Shown here: one piece after another, positions 23,242 to 31,631 of the stretch | Position numbering within the stretch: the first letter of the stretch is position 1 | How the letters are laid out: each line of letters begins with the position of its first letter | Assembly (NCBI GenBank): GCA_036387315.1 | Contig: DASVTY010000165.1 | Coordinates: 1 to 64,000, forward strand | DNA length: 64,000 nucleotides | Direction of reading: 5' to 3' | DNA from: JALZCH01 sp036387315 | Lineage (GTDB): Bacteria; Acidobacteriota; Blastocatellia; Pyrinomonadales; Pyrinomonadaceae | Translations under genes and position numbers: made by a program | Notes under the pieces: generated by a model | What the model was told of the DNA's origin: nothing | What the model saw: only the letters and a program-made list of their open reading frames with translations | Databases searched by the model: none

Positions 23242-24000
23242 ATGCTTGATTACTCAACGCTGATGCAGTCGCTTCCTTATAGGACCAAGCTTAAGCTTCG
23301 GTCAGTGATCAGTGTTGCGACGCCGCGAAGCTGGCTCATAGTCGCCGGTGCTCTGACGTGTTTCTTCTCGCTGCCGGTCTGCGCACAGGAGGTTAATTCT
23401 CAGGCGCCGCCCGTTATAGTGCAGCCAGGTGCGCCGGGCGAGCCAACCCGAACACTACCGCCATCGACGAGGGCGACACTGCCGCCCCGTTCACCGAAGG
23501 ATGTGGAGTTTATGCAGGGGATGATTATGCACCACGCGCAAGCGGTTGAAATGACGGCGCTAATCGAGTCGCGTACGGAGAACAAGAATCTCCGGTTGCT
23601 CGGAGCACGCATCAGCCAGTCACAGTCGGACGAAATGAAGTTTATGAAACGGTGGCTCGAAGTCAGGGGAGAGCAGGTCTCGCCGCCAATGCCGGGAATG
23701 TCAAACATGGATATGCCAGGTCACGACATGTCAAGCCATCAGCACCACAAGCTCATGCCCGGAATGCTTACCCCAAAGCAGATGGACGCCTTAAAAAAAG
23801 CAAAAGGCGCGGAGTTTGATCATCTATTTTTGACCGGGATGATTCAGCACCACAATGGTGCGTTGATTATGGTAAAGGAATTGTTCGACACTGCCGGCGC
23901 AGGGCAGAATGCCGAACTGTTCAATTTCGCATCCGATGTGGACAGCGGTCAACGCGCTGAGATTAGGGTCATGGAAACCATGTTGGGTGAAAAACCGTAG
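23242..24000 (+). CDS. Secreted DUF305 protein
   Basis: 252 residues. A long N-region and hydrophobic stretch (SWLIVAGALTCFFSLPVCAQ) form a signal peptide cut after CAQ. The DUF305 domain has two ferritin-like halves, each with a motif: EFMQGMIMHHAQAVEMTALI and EFDHLFLTGMIQHHNGALIM. The paired histidines suggest metal binding. A Met/His-rich linker (MPGMSNMDMPGHDMSSHQHH) lies between, which hints at copper. Codon use (more AAG, CTC, GGC) differs from neighbouring genes. Likely co-transcribed with the next gene, 10 nt away. Confidence 0.88.
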   Translation: MLDYSTLMQSLPYRTKLKLRSVISVATPRSWLIVAGALTCFFSLPVCAQEVNSQAPPVIVQPGAPGEPTRTLPPSTRATLPPRSPKDVEFMQGMIMHHAQAVEMTALIESRTENKNLRLLGARISQSQSDEMKFMKRWLEVRGEQVSPPMPGMSNMDMPGHDMSSHQHHKLMPGMLTPKQMDALKKAKGAEFDHLFLTGMIQHHNGALIMVKELFDTAGAGQNAELFNFASDVDSGQRAEIRVMETMLGEKP

Positions 24001-24010
24001 AAGATAAATT

Positions 24011-25930
24011 ATGAATCGAATACACATTATTGCTTTCCGTTTACTAACAGCTTCCCTTGTTTTGTGCTGGTGTTTTACAGCCGGAACATCGGCGCAAACT
24101 CCTGCACCGGCACCCCAGCTACCGGATGGGATGAAGGGGTCAGATGCCAACGACCCGCGCGCCAAACTCTCGCCGGGATTATATGATGCGGGCGAAGCCG
24201 CGATGGGCATCAAGCATCTCATGCTGCTCAAAAAGCCCGACGCCTTTCAACTCGGCTCCAACGATCCTAATAGCCCGAAGGTGAAGGAGACGCTGGGTTC
24301 CTTTGGCATTAACGATCCGTCAATGATACCCGAGTCTGCCCGGATGGGGTTGGCTCAGCTCGCTTTTGCCAACTCCGACCTTGCGTTCCAGGGCAACCAC
24401 CTGTTTATGGGCAACTTTTACGGCGTTAACATCTATGACATCTCCAGTCCGGCGAAAGCCAGATTGTTGACTTCGGTGGTGTGCCCGGGCGGACAGGGCG
24501 ACGTATCCGTTTACAAGAACCTGCTCTTTATGTCGGTCGAGATGCCGAACGGACGGCTTGATTGCGGTCCGCAGGGATTTGCGCCCGCTGCCGGACAACA
24601 GCAGATGCCGGCAGCGCACAAAGATCGTTTCCGCGGTGTCAGGATTTTCGACATCTCCGACATTAGTCATCCGAAGCAGGTGGGAGCGGTACAAACCTGC
24701 CGTGGCTCACACACGCATACGCTGGTAGTTAGTCCGAATGATAAGAACAACGTTTACATCTACGTCTCGGGAACCTCTTTTGTCCGTCCGGGCGAAGAAC
24801 TGGCTGGGTGCTCTGGCGGTACACCGGACAAGGACCCAAATACTGCGCGCTTTCGGATTGATGTGATCAAGGTGCCGTTGGCTGCGCCGCAAAATGCTCA
24901 GATAGTGTCCAGCCCCCGAGTGTTTAGCGATCCAAAGACGGGCGCTATTAACGGACTGACTAATGGCGGTTCCCATGAAAACAACAAGCCGGTAGCCACC
25001 GACCAGTGCCACGATATTACCGTTTACGCGGAGATCGGACTCGCCGCAGGCGCCTGCTCTGGAAATGGAATTTTGCTGGACATCAAAGATCCGGTCAATC
25101 CCAAGCGTATAGACGCGGTAAACGATCCGAACTATTCATATTGGCACTCGGCAGCTTTTTCGAATGACGGGAAAAAAGTCGTGTTTACCGATGAGTGGGG
25201 TGGCGGAATGGGCGCGCGCTGCCGCGAGAATGATCCGAACAAATGGGGCGCCAATGCGATTTTCCGCTTGGCAGATAACAAGCTGAGCTTCGCGAGCTAT
25301 TACAAGTTGCCGGCTGCGCAGAGTGAAAGCGAGAACTGTGTCGCTCATAACGGCTCGCTCATTCCCGTTCCCGGACGCGACATTAAGGTACAAGCCTGGT
25401 ACCAGGGCGGCATCTCCATTATGGATTTCACTGACCCGGACAATCCTGTTGAGATTGCTTATTTTGATCGGGGACCGATTGATCCAAAGATGATCGTAAT
25501 GGGCGGCTCGTGGTCTGCTTACTGGTACAACGGGCACATTTACTCGTCAGAAATCGCGCGCGGACTGGACATCTTTGAGCTGACGCCGACCAAGCATCTC
25601 ACACAAAACGAGATCGACGCTGCAAAAGCGGTTCGGGTAGCTCAATTGAATGTGCAGAATCAGGAGAAAATTGAGTGGTCGCGTCAATTAGTCGTAGCGA
25701 AGGCTTACGTGGATCAGTTGGAGCGTTCACAAGCTCTGCCTTCTGCCCGAATCGCAGACTTGCGGCAGGCGATTCAAAGAGCTGAGAGTTCACAACTGAA
25801 TCGAAAAGAACTTGGAGAACTAAAAAAACTCGCGCCGTCATTGGAGAAGAGCGCTGGCACTATGAAGGGTGGAGCAGACTCAACCCGATTGCAAGCCTTG
25901 GCTGAAATCCTGAGGCGACCCGCGCTTTAA
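24011..25930 (+). CDS. Secreted LVIVD-repeat-like beta-propeller protein
   Basis: 639 residues with signal peptide (RLLTASLVLCWCFTAGTSAQ). Repeats of the type NIYDISSPAKARLLTSVV, VRIFDISDISHPKQVGAV, ILLDIKDPVNPKRIDAV and ISIMDFTDPDNPVEIAYF match the LVIVD beta-propeller pattern. The last 110 residues are helical and charged (LNRKELGELKKLAPSLEKSA). Paired with a DUF305 protein, a combination suggesting metal or stress-related periplasmic function, but the function is unknown. Codon use resembles the DUF305 gene, not the rest. Confidence 0.82.
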   Translation: MNRIHIIAFRLLTASLVLCWCFTAGTSAQTPAPAPQLPDGMKGSDANDPRAKLSPGLYDAGEAAMGIKHLMLLKKPDAFQLGSNDPNSPKVKETLGSFGINDPSMIPESARMGLAQLAFANSDLAFQGNHLFMGNFYGVNIYDISSPAKARLLTSVVCPGGQGDVSVYKNLLFMSVEMPNGRLDCGPQGFAPAAGQQQMPAAHKDRFRGVRIFDISDISHPKQVGAVQTCRGSHTHTLVVSPNDKNNVYIYVSGTSFVRPGEELAGCSGGTPDKDPNTARFRIDVIKVPLAAPQNAQIVSSPRVFSDPKTGAINGLTNGGSHENNKPVATDQCHDITVYAEIGLAAGACSGNGILLDIKDPVNPKRIDAVNDPNYSYWHSAAFSNDGKKVVFTDEWGGGMGARCRENDPNKWGANAIFRLADNKLSFASYYKLPAAQSESENCVAHNGSLIPVPGRDIKVQAWYQGGISIMDFTDPDNPVEIAYFDRGPIDPKMIVMGGSWSAYWYNGHIYSSEIARGLDIFELTPTKHLTQNEIDAAKAVRVAQLNVQNQEKIEWSRQLVVAKAYVDQLERSQALPSARIADLRQAIQRAESSQLNRKELGELKKLAPSLEKSAGTMKGGADSTRLQALAEILRRPAL

Positions 25931-26006
25931 TCGTTTCGAGGGCGAACGCAAGCGCTGTTTGAGGATTCGCCATGCGCTAATGTGCGCTGATTTGATACAA
26001 AGTAAA

Positions 26007-26040
26007 AACGGCGACTGCAAATTAATTTGCAGTCGCCGTT
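26007..26040. terminator. Bidirectional terminator, perfect palindrome
   Basis: A perfect 34-nt palindrome: aacggcgactgcaaatt and its complement. It sits between the convergent LVIVD gene and asnS. Flanking A and T runs are short. It probably stops transcription from both sides. Confidence 0.75.
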
Positions 26041-26076
26041 GGCTCCCTAAATAACAATTACGTTCGGTATCTTTGT

Positions 26077-27387
26077 TTAAGGTTTCAAGCGATAAAGCAT
26101 TCGCGGGAAGGGAATCGTTTCGCGGACGTGTTCAATTCCGCACATCCAAGCCGTGCAGCGTTCGATGCCCATTCCGAATCCGGCGTGCGGAACTGCGCCG
26201 AAACGCCGCAAATCCAGATACCATTCAAACGCTTCGCGCGGCAAATTGTGTTCTTCGATTTGTTTTTCGAGAAATTCCAAATCGCGCGCGCGCTCACCGC
26301 CGCCGATGACTTCGCCGTAACCTTCGGGCGCGAGCAAATCCGCGCCTAACGCAAGCTCCGCGCGTTCGGGGTCGCGCTCGAAATAAAACGCTTTGATGAC
26401 AGCTGGAAAATGATGGACGAAAACGGGCGCGTCGAATTGTTTTGAGATATAAGTTTCATCGGGCGCGCCGAAATCGCCGCCCCAATCAAAGTTGCTTTCC
26501 AACTCGCCCTTTTGAAAACCTTCCTGAAGGATTTTCACCGCGTCGTCGTAATGCACGCGCGGAAACGGTTTGGCGATTGCTTCGAGTCTGGAAACGTCGC
26601 GCTCAAGCGTTTTCAATTCTTCCTGCCGGTCGTTTAAAACGCGCTCGACGATATACAAAATCAATTCTTCGCCGACGTTCATCACATCGTCGAGCGTCGC
26701 GTAAGTCATTTCCGGCTCGACCATCCAGAACTCGGTCAAATGTCGTCGTGTTTTCGATTTTTCAGCGCGAAAAACCGGACCGAAAGCGTAAGATTTACCG
26801 AAAGCGGCGGCGGTCGCTTCGTTGTAAAGCTGCCCGCTTTGCGTCAGATACGCTTTTTCGTCGCCGAAATAATCAACTTCAAACAGCGTCGTCGTGCCTT
26901 CGCAGGCGTTGGGCGTAAAAATCGGCGTGTCGGCTAAGATAAACCCGTTGTCGTCAAAATAATCGCGCACGGCTTTGATAACCGTATGACGGACTTTTAA
27001 AACAGCATTCTGTTTGCGCGAGCGAATCCACAAATGCCGGTTGTCCATCAAAAACTCGGTTCCGTGTTCTTTCGGCGTAATCGGATAATCCGCAGCGTTT
27101 TGCAGAACCTCAACTCCGCGAACGTCAACCTCGACGCCAATCGGCGAGCGAGCGTCTTCTTTGACCAAACCTTTGACGATTAAAGACGATTCCTGACCGA
27201 GCGCCTTGGTTTTCTCGAAAACTTCTTCATCGTTGCCTTTGAAAACAACGCATTGAACGATTCCCGTGCCGTCGCGCAACTGCAAAAAAACGAGCTTTCC
27301 GCTCGAACGCGAGTTGTAAAGCCAGCCTTTGAGCGTGACCTCCTCGCCGATATGATTTTTTAATTCGTTGATGTAAGTCTGATTCAT
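26077..27387 (-). CDS. asnS: Asparaginyl-tRNA synthetase
   Basis: Class II aaRS charging tRNA-Asn. 436 residues. N-terminal OB fold: TLKGWLYNSRSSGKLVFLQL RDGTG region. Motif 2: GPVFRAEKSKTRRHLTEFW. Motif 3: GFGMGIERCTAWMCGI. The ending VRETIPFPRMLYRLKP is family-like. The compact length and MLYRLKP end set it apart from aspS. Closest call is AsnRS; an archaeal-type Asp/Asn subgroup is the alternative. Confidence 0.94.
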   Translation of the reverse strand: MNQTYINELKNHIGEEVTLKGWLYNSRSSGKLVFLQLRDGTGIVQCVVFKGNDEEVFEKTKALGQESSLIVKGLVKEDARSPIGVEVDVRGVEVLQNAADYPITPKEHGTEFLMDNRHLWIRSRKQNAVLKVRHTVIKAVRDYFDDNGFILADTPIFTPNACEGTTTLFEVDYFGDEKAYLTQSGQLYNEATAAAFGKSYAFGPVFRAEKSKTRRHLTEFWMVEPEMTYATLDDVMNVGEELILYIVERVLNDRQEELKTLERDVSRLEAIAKPFPRVHYDDAVKILQEGFQKGELESNFDWGGDFGAPDETYISKQFDAPVFVHHFPAVIKAFYFERDPERAELALGADLLAPEGYGEVIGGGERARDLEFLEKQIEEHNLPREAFEWYLDLRRFGAVPHAGFGMGIERCTAWMCGIEHVRETIPFPRMLYRLKP

Positions 27388-27576
27388 ATAAAGTTAAACA
27401 CATCGAGTAACACTGAATACTTTAGCCTGATTTTGACGATAAATTATGACAATCTAAAAAACTCCAAATTACTCGGCGTAAGTCAATAGTAAATACATTT
27501 TTAGATACAGGCTCAAAAAAAGCAAAGGCTGCTTATTCCATGCGGCAACATTGCCATACAACTTGAGTCATCACCA

Positions 27577-27608
27577 AGACCGCTGCTTTATCTTTGGCGG
27601 CTCTTTTT
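27577..27608 (+). terminator. Terminator-like hairpin in the asnS-28005 gap
   Basis: agaccgc pairs with gcggctct with one bulged C, then a run of six T. No coding gene precedes it on this strand (asnS runs away to the left), so it should end a non-coding transcript starting in 27390-27570, or stop antisense transcription. Confidence 0.5.
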
Positions 27609-27609
27609 T

Positions 27610-27855
27610 GCTTTGAACAGTGAATAAAAGAAAAGCTCGGTTTTATCGGCTCACTTGCCGTTTTGTCAATTTGTGGAAAAGGCTATGAAATGAGCATTTT
27701 CATATAACAATCGGAAGGAAAGCAGGGTAGTTGAACGAAGCGGCAATTGGGGGATTGCCCCGCGCAGTTGCGCTGTGATTTTTCCGAAAGTCTCTTTATA
27801 TTCTCCTTGAAGAATAATTTTAGCCGCGTTCCGTGAAGCGCGGCTCTTTTTTTGG
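27610..27855 (+). ncRNA. Candidate structured small RNA
   Basis: A stretch without a credible ORF that holds several local hairpins: ttgccg (27655-27660) with cggcaa (27741-27746), atgaaa/tttcat near 27684-27702, ggcaat/attgcc at 27742-27759, gcgca/tgcgc near 27764. It ends in a hairpin with T-run. It includes cggaaggaaagcag (27711-27724), reminiscent of the GGAA tetraloop and AGCAG of SRP RNA, but the stem around it pairs poorly. I cannot name the RNA. Confidence 0.3.
27822..27853 (+). terminator. Terminator-like hairpin, second of two
   Basis: agccgcg (27822-27828) pairs with cgcggct (27839-27845), followed by c and seven T. The sequence after it (ggcaacattgagcaaaagaa) echoes the region around the first hairpin, so the two may be duplicated units. 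Confidence 0.6.
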
Positions 27856-28004
27856 CAACATTGAGCAAAAGAAGAATTGGGCAGTTAAAAAGCTCGCAAT
27901 AAAACTCGGCTCCTATTACTTTTAATTGTCAGCTACAATGGTTGTTTGTTATTTGGTAAAGAAAGCAGTTTAAATTAAAAAAGTTGGGTAAAAGGAGTTA
28001 TACA

Positions 28005-28265
28005 ATGCCTGATTGCAAACAATACGGCGGAATTACCAGAGAAGAGCTGAATCATCTGAGGAAGGATTTGGAGAAGGAAGGAGTTTCGCTTCCCGAAGGA
28101 GACGATGTTGAAGTGAAAGGTCCTTACGGCATCGAATTGACTGCTGTTTATAACGAAGACAAAGAAACTTTGAAAATATGTATCACTAAAAAACCGTTCT
28201 TTGTCCCTGAATCCGAAATCTGGAAAATCGTTGATACGGGTGTCGAGCCTTACGAAGGTCCTTGA
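28005..28265 (+). CDS. Small protein of unknown function
   Basis: 86 residues from MPDCKQYGGITREELNHLRK, behind a strong RBS (aaaggag, 9 nt before ATG). An ATG-like start 7 codons upstream would disrupt this RBS spacing. Charged and soluble, with no signal peptide or membrane segment. It has a predicted helix, then strands (DVEVKGPYGIELTAVYN, TLKICITKKPFFVPESEI). I do not recognise the family. It stands alone between two gene-poor gaps. Confidence 0.7.
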   Translation: MPDCKQYGGITREELNHLRKDLEKEGVSLPEGDDVEVKGPYGIELTAVYNEDKETLKICITKKPFFVPESEIWKIVDTGVEPYEGP

Positions 28266-28449
28266 CGGCACTCAAATTTATAAGCTTTGAAATCGGCTGT
28301 TTTTACAAAAGCAGCAATTCCTGGGATACAGGAGTGCTTTAACCTGTGTCCCAAAATTACTGCGAAGCGCGGCAAAGTAAATGACTTATCTAATCAAATG
28401 AAAACTTTCTCTACATTCCCAAAGAGAAATTGCGGCGAACGCCAAAAGA

Positions 28450-29055
28450 TTAGTGTTTCATTGTGGCGGTTACATTTATCGCAGTACCGCTGCTGTCTTC
28501 AAAAACCGGCTGGGAGATTGTTAAATTCTTTTTTTCCGCGCCTTTTCCGATCACTTTAAAATGCGTGTTCAGCAGCGTTCCGTTTGTTTTAACGGTTTTG
28601 CCTGTGGTCGCGGCTGCTAATCCGAGTCGCCCCGCCGTTTTTGTATCGGCAGCCACGGTAAAGCCTTCGCTCAGCGTTCCCGTCGTGCTGATCGGCTGAT
28701 CGGTCGGCTGTAAAACACTGGGATCGAACATCACGGCAAAGCTGTAAGAGAAAATCTCTTTGTTCGATTTACTGTTGATCGCAATCGGAATGGCTACGGT
28801 GCTTCCCACGGCGGCTGACGAAGCATTTACCGGGAGCGAGATTTCAATTTCCGGCTCTTTAGAAGCCGTGTTTTTCTCTGTTACGGTATTCGGCTGCGAT
28901 GCCGGATTCTGCTGCGTTGTCGCCGCCGGTTGTGCCGTCGTGCTGTTATTAACCGGTTTAGTTTCCGCAGTCTGCTGGCTTGAGCAGGCGGAAACGGACA
29001 ATGCGATGATGACAACGCCTAATAGAAAAAGCGCATTTCTTTTTAAAAATTTCAT
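28450..29055 (-). CDS. Cohesin-domain lipoprotein
   Basis: 201 residues. A lipobox (LSVSAC, Cys at about residue 24) follows a hydrophobic stretch, so it should be a membrane-anchored lipoprotein. A Thr/Gln/Pro-rich linker (to about 75) leads to a cohesin-like domain: VNASSAAVGSTVAIPIAINS, FSYSFAVMFDPSVLQPTDQP, GRLGLAAATTGKTVKTNGTL, FEDSSGTAINVTATMKH. The domain closely parallels the C-terminus of the 40932-43127 protein (DPNVLQPAAQ, GRIGIAVS, FEDSDGQ). Cohesins bind dockerins in cellulosomes; here the partner is unknown. Confidence 0.85.
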   Translation of the reverse strand: MKFLKRNALFLLGVVIIALSVSACSSQQTAETKPVNNSTTAQPAATTQQNPASQPNTVTEKNTASKEPEIEISLPVNASSAAVGSTVAIPIAINSKSNKEIFSYSFAVMFDPSVLQPTDQPISTTGTLSEGFTVAADTKTAGRLGLAAATTGKTVKTNGTLLNTHFKVIGKGAEKKNLTISQPVFEDSSGTAINVTATMKH

Positions 29056-29184
29056 TTCTTTTCTCCTCTAAAATTGGGGGACAATACTGTTCCAAGCGAG
29101 CATTCGCTTTTGATTTCGGGCTGCTTCTCAAAATTGTCGAAAACAACTTGCAAATTGTCAAAATTGCCAACGCCGAAAAAGCGA

Positions 29185-30225
29185 TTATTTCGATTGTTCC
29201 CGCTCTCTGATAGCTTTTTGCAGATGCGGAAAACGTCCGAGACTTTCGACTGCGCGCTGAACGACTTGAAACATCGGCTCGATGTATTGAACGTAACCGG
29301 CGCGATTGCGAACGGCGGTCTGGAATGAAAACGTGCCGATTGCCTTCAAACAACGCTGAATCGTCATCAATCGAAACTCGGCGGCAAAATCGTCGGGGTC
29401 AATCGGCGCGAGACCAAGCATGCGGCGTTCTTCCAAAAACAGCATCCGTTTTTCCCTCAGCCACACGCGCGAGGGCGGTTCGCTGATTCTGTCCAGCAGA
29501 AGCGAAACCAAATCGTAGCTCGCCGGTCCCATCCGCGCGTCCTGATGGTCAATTATTCTCAGCCGGTTTTCGCGGTCGAGCATCAAATTAGCCGCATGGA
29601 AATCGCGGTGACACAAAACGCGCGGGCGGATCGCCAGCGCTCGCGCGACTTCGTTTAATTCGCCTTTTATATTTGCCGCTTCTTCGGGCGATAAAACAAC
29701 GCCGCTGTAGCTCTCGAAATAATGTTTGAAAAAGAAATCCAGCTCCCACGAAAGCTTTTCAAAATCAAACGCGAGTCGTGACGCAATCGAATCGAGCGAA
29801 AACGCTCGCTCGGTGGCAACTTGAATGTTTGCGATTAATTTGATTGCCTGATTGATTAACGGTTCGCGCTCGTCGTCGGTCGCGGTCAATAAAATCGGGC
29901 GCAAAATGCGGTCGCCGAAATCTTCGTGAACGATAATTCCGAGCGAACCGTTAACTTCTAAAATTTTGGCAACGGGCAAACCCGACGCGAGAAAGAGATT
30001 TGTCAGATCGAGATACGGGAAATTTCGCGGCGAAAAAGTTTCCGGGTAAACACAGGCAATTGCCGTTTTTTTGTCCCAACCAACACGAAAATATTCCCTC
30101 GTAGAAGCGTCGGGCGTCAGCGGCACGATTTTCCGCGCCGCGCCGCCGAAACGCGCTTGTAAAAATCGCTCTAATCTCTGAATTGCCGATTCGCTGAAAA
30201 TCTGCGATTGAAATTCGTCGGTCAT
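29185..30225 (-). CDS. AmgK-like aminosugar kinase (phosphotransferase family)
   Basis: 346 residues, aminoglycoside phosphotransferase fold. LTPDASTREYFRVGW near residue 40 matches the AmgK N-terminus. Catalytic loop VLCHRDFHAANLMLDRENRL, then DHQDARMGPASYDLVSLLLD with the Mg-binding Asp. AmgK phosphorylates MurNAc/GlcNAc at the anomeric position in cell-wall recycling. The nucleotidyltransferase gene 21 bp upstream fits the MurU partner. The substrate is inferred from the pairing. Confidence 0.8.
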   Translation of the reverse strand: MTDEFQSQIFSESAIQRLERFLQARFGGAARKIVPLTPDASTREYFRVGWDKKTAIACVYPETFSPRNFPYLDLTNLFLASGLPVAKILEVNGSLGIIVHEDFGDRILRPILLTATDDEREPLINQAIKLIANIQVATERAFSLDSIASRLAFDFEKLSWELDFFFKHYFESYSGVVLSPEEAANIKGELNEVARALAIRPRVLCHRDFHAANLMLDRENRLRIIDHQDARMGPASYDLVSLLLDRISEPPSRVWLREKRMLFLEERRMLGLAPIDPDDFAAEFRLMTIQRCLKAIGTFSFQTAVRNRAGYVQYIEPMFQVVQRAVESLGRFPHLQKAIREREQSK

Positions 30226-30246
30226 AAACTTTGGCAGATTTTAGCA

Positions 30247-31248
30247 TTAACCGAGCGGGACGACATAATTTTCGCCTTCAAAATGTCCGGGCAAAGCTTT
30301 TGCCGGAATCTCGGCATCTCTGACCAAATCGGCGCGGACGACAGCCGCATTTTTTATTGTTTCTCCGGCTCTAATAAGAACTCCGTCGCCTAAAATCGCG
30401 CGCTCGACAATCGCGCCCGGCTCAATCGTCACATCGTCCCACAAAATCGAATCTCGAACGCTCGCCGTCAAAGCGATGTCGGCATTTTTGCTAACCGAAA
30501 CACCATTATTTTCGCCATTTAAAACCGCCAGCGAAATATCCAAATAACGCTGAATCGTCGAAAGCTCGCGCCAATTTCCGTCGGCAACGTGCGCCGCTAT
30601 CCGCTCGCCGTGAGCCATTACCGGGCGATAAAAAACCGAAATAATATCGGATTCGACGCCGGGCGGAATGTAATCGAAAACCGCCGGTTCTAAAATTTGA
30701 ATTCCGGTGTACATCAGCGGGCTTTGGTCTTCGGTCTTTGGTCTTTGGTCTTCGTCAGGAAAAATTGGTTCTGGAAAACTGCCGAAGCCCGTGACGAAGC
30801 CGCCTTGGGTATTGATGATGGTAAATTTTTCGTGTTTTGGATTTTCTTTCAAGACCATTGTGGCGAGCGCGCCCGAATCTTTGTGCATTCCGAGCGCGGC
30901 GGCTAGATCAATGTCGGTGATAATTTTGCCGTTGATTACGAGAAAAGTCTCGTCCTGCAAAAATTCTCTCGCGTTCCACAAAGCTCCCGCAGTTCCGAGA
31001 ATCGCGGGCTGTTCGAGTGTGTAATGAATTCGCACGCCGAAATCCGAGCCGTCGCCGAGCGCCTGTTTGACAGATTCCGGTTGATGATGAAGATTGACGA
31101 CGATTTCGTCAAAACCGAAGCCCGACAAATATTCGGCGACGTAACCGACGAGCGGTTTGCCTAAAAAGGGAATCGCCGGTTTTGTCCGGTCAACGGTCAG
31201 CGGAAAAAGCCTCGTGCCGAATCCGGCTGCTAAAATCATTGCGCGCAT
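30247..31248 (-). CDS. MurU-like sugar-1-phosphate nucleotidyltransferase
   Basis: 333 residues. N-terminal NTP-transferase domain: MILAAGFGTRLFPLTVDRTK, KPAIPFLGKPL, ILGTAGALWNAREFL. After about residue 235 comes a left-handed beta-helix-like part (ALTASVRDSILWDDVTIEPG, AIVERAILGDGVLIRAGETI). MurU enzymes are shorter (about 225), so this could also be another NDP-sugar pyrophosphorylase. Residues around 165-176 (PDEDQRPKTEDQSPL) are encoded by an in-frame heptamer array, an insertion that leaves the frame open. Confidence 0.75.
   Translation of the reverse strand: MRAMILAAGFGTRLFPLTVDRTKPAIPFLGKPLVGYVAEYLSGFGFDEIVVNLHHQPESVKQALGDGSDFGVRIHYTLEQPAILGTAGALWNAREFLQDETFLVINGKIITDIDLAAALGMHKDSGALATMVLKENPKHEKFTIINTQGGFVTGFGSFPEPIFPDEDQRPKTEDQSPLMYTGIQILEPAVFDYIPPGVESDIISVFYRPVMAHGERIAAHVADGNWRELSTIQRYLDISLAVLNGENNGVSVSKNADIALTASVRDSILWDDVTIEPGAIVERAILGDGVLIRAGETIKNAAVVRADLVRDAEIPAKALPGHFEGENYVVPLG
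30722..30754. repeat. Heptamer array inside a coding region
   Basis: Four units, ggtcttc, ggtcttt, ggtcttt, ggtcttc, with flanking ctt. On the minus strand they encode EDQRPKTEDQ in the MurU-like enzyme. No complementary arm is visible. Confidence 0.8.
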
Positions 31249-31631
31249 TTGCGAGTTACATCACTTTCCGGGAAAAATTTTTCAATTAGATTAAAAATAT
31301 GTCAAGCATCTCATCATTCTGTCAAAAACGGGCGTTTTGTTGTAAAAAGAGGTTTGAAATAGCGACTGTTCAAGAAGAGAAAATTTGAACTTTTGGGACT
31401 CTAATACCCGAAGTTTAAAACAAAAAGATAAAAAGATGTATTTTTTCGAAATTTTTATCTCGTTGCCGGACTATTTCTTAACCGGAATGCGCGTTAACAT
31501 ATTGAGGAGTTTTTTTATCGCCAGCAATTTGGTAAATTAGCGGTCTGAATTTATCAATGCAGAATTTTTCAGGTTCGCTAACTTGTGCGGAATTTTAATT
31601 ACTTTTATTCTATTCTCGAAGGCTCAAAAGA
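31249..31631. other. Gene-free divergent promoter region (MurU-like / hemA)
   Basis: 383 bp, AT-rich, between divergent genes. It must hold promoters for both sides, but I see no convincing -35/-10 pair. The stretch aggagttttttt near 31504-31515 is T-rich. No heptamer array, tRNA or clear hairpin was found. Confidence 0.5.

Noticed and set aside
27683..27868. Minus-strand 61-residue frame opposite the candidate RNA
   Set aside because: No RBS, no recognisable composition, and it crosses two hairpins. Better explained as chance.
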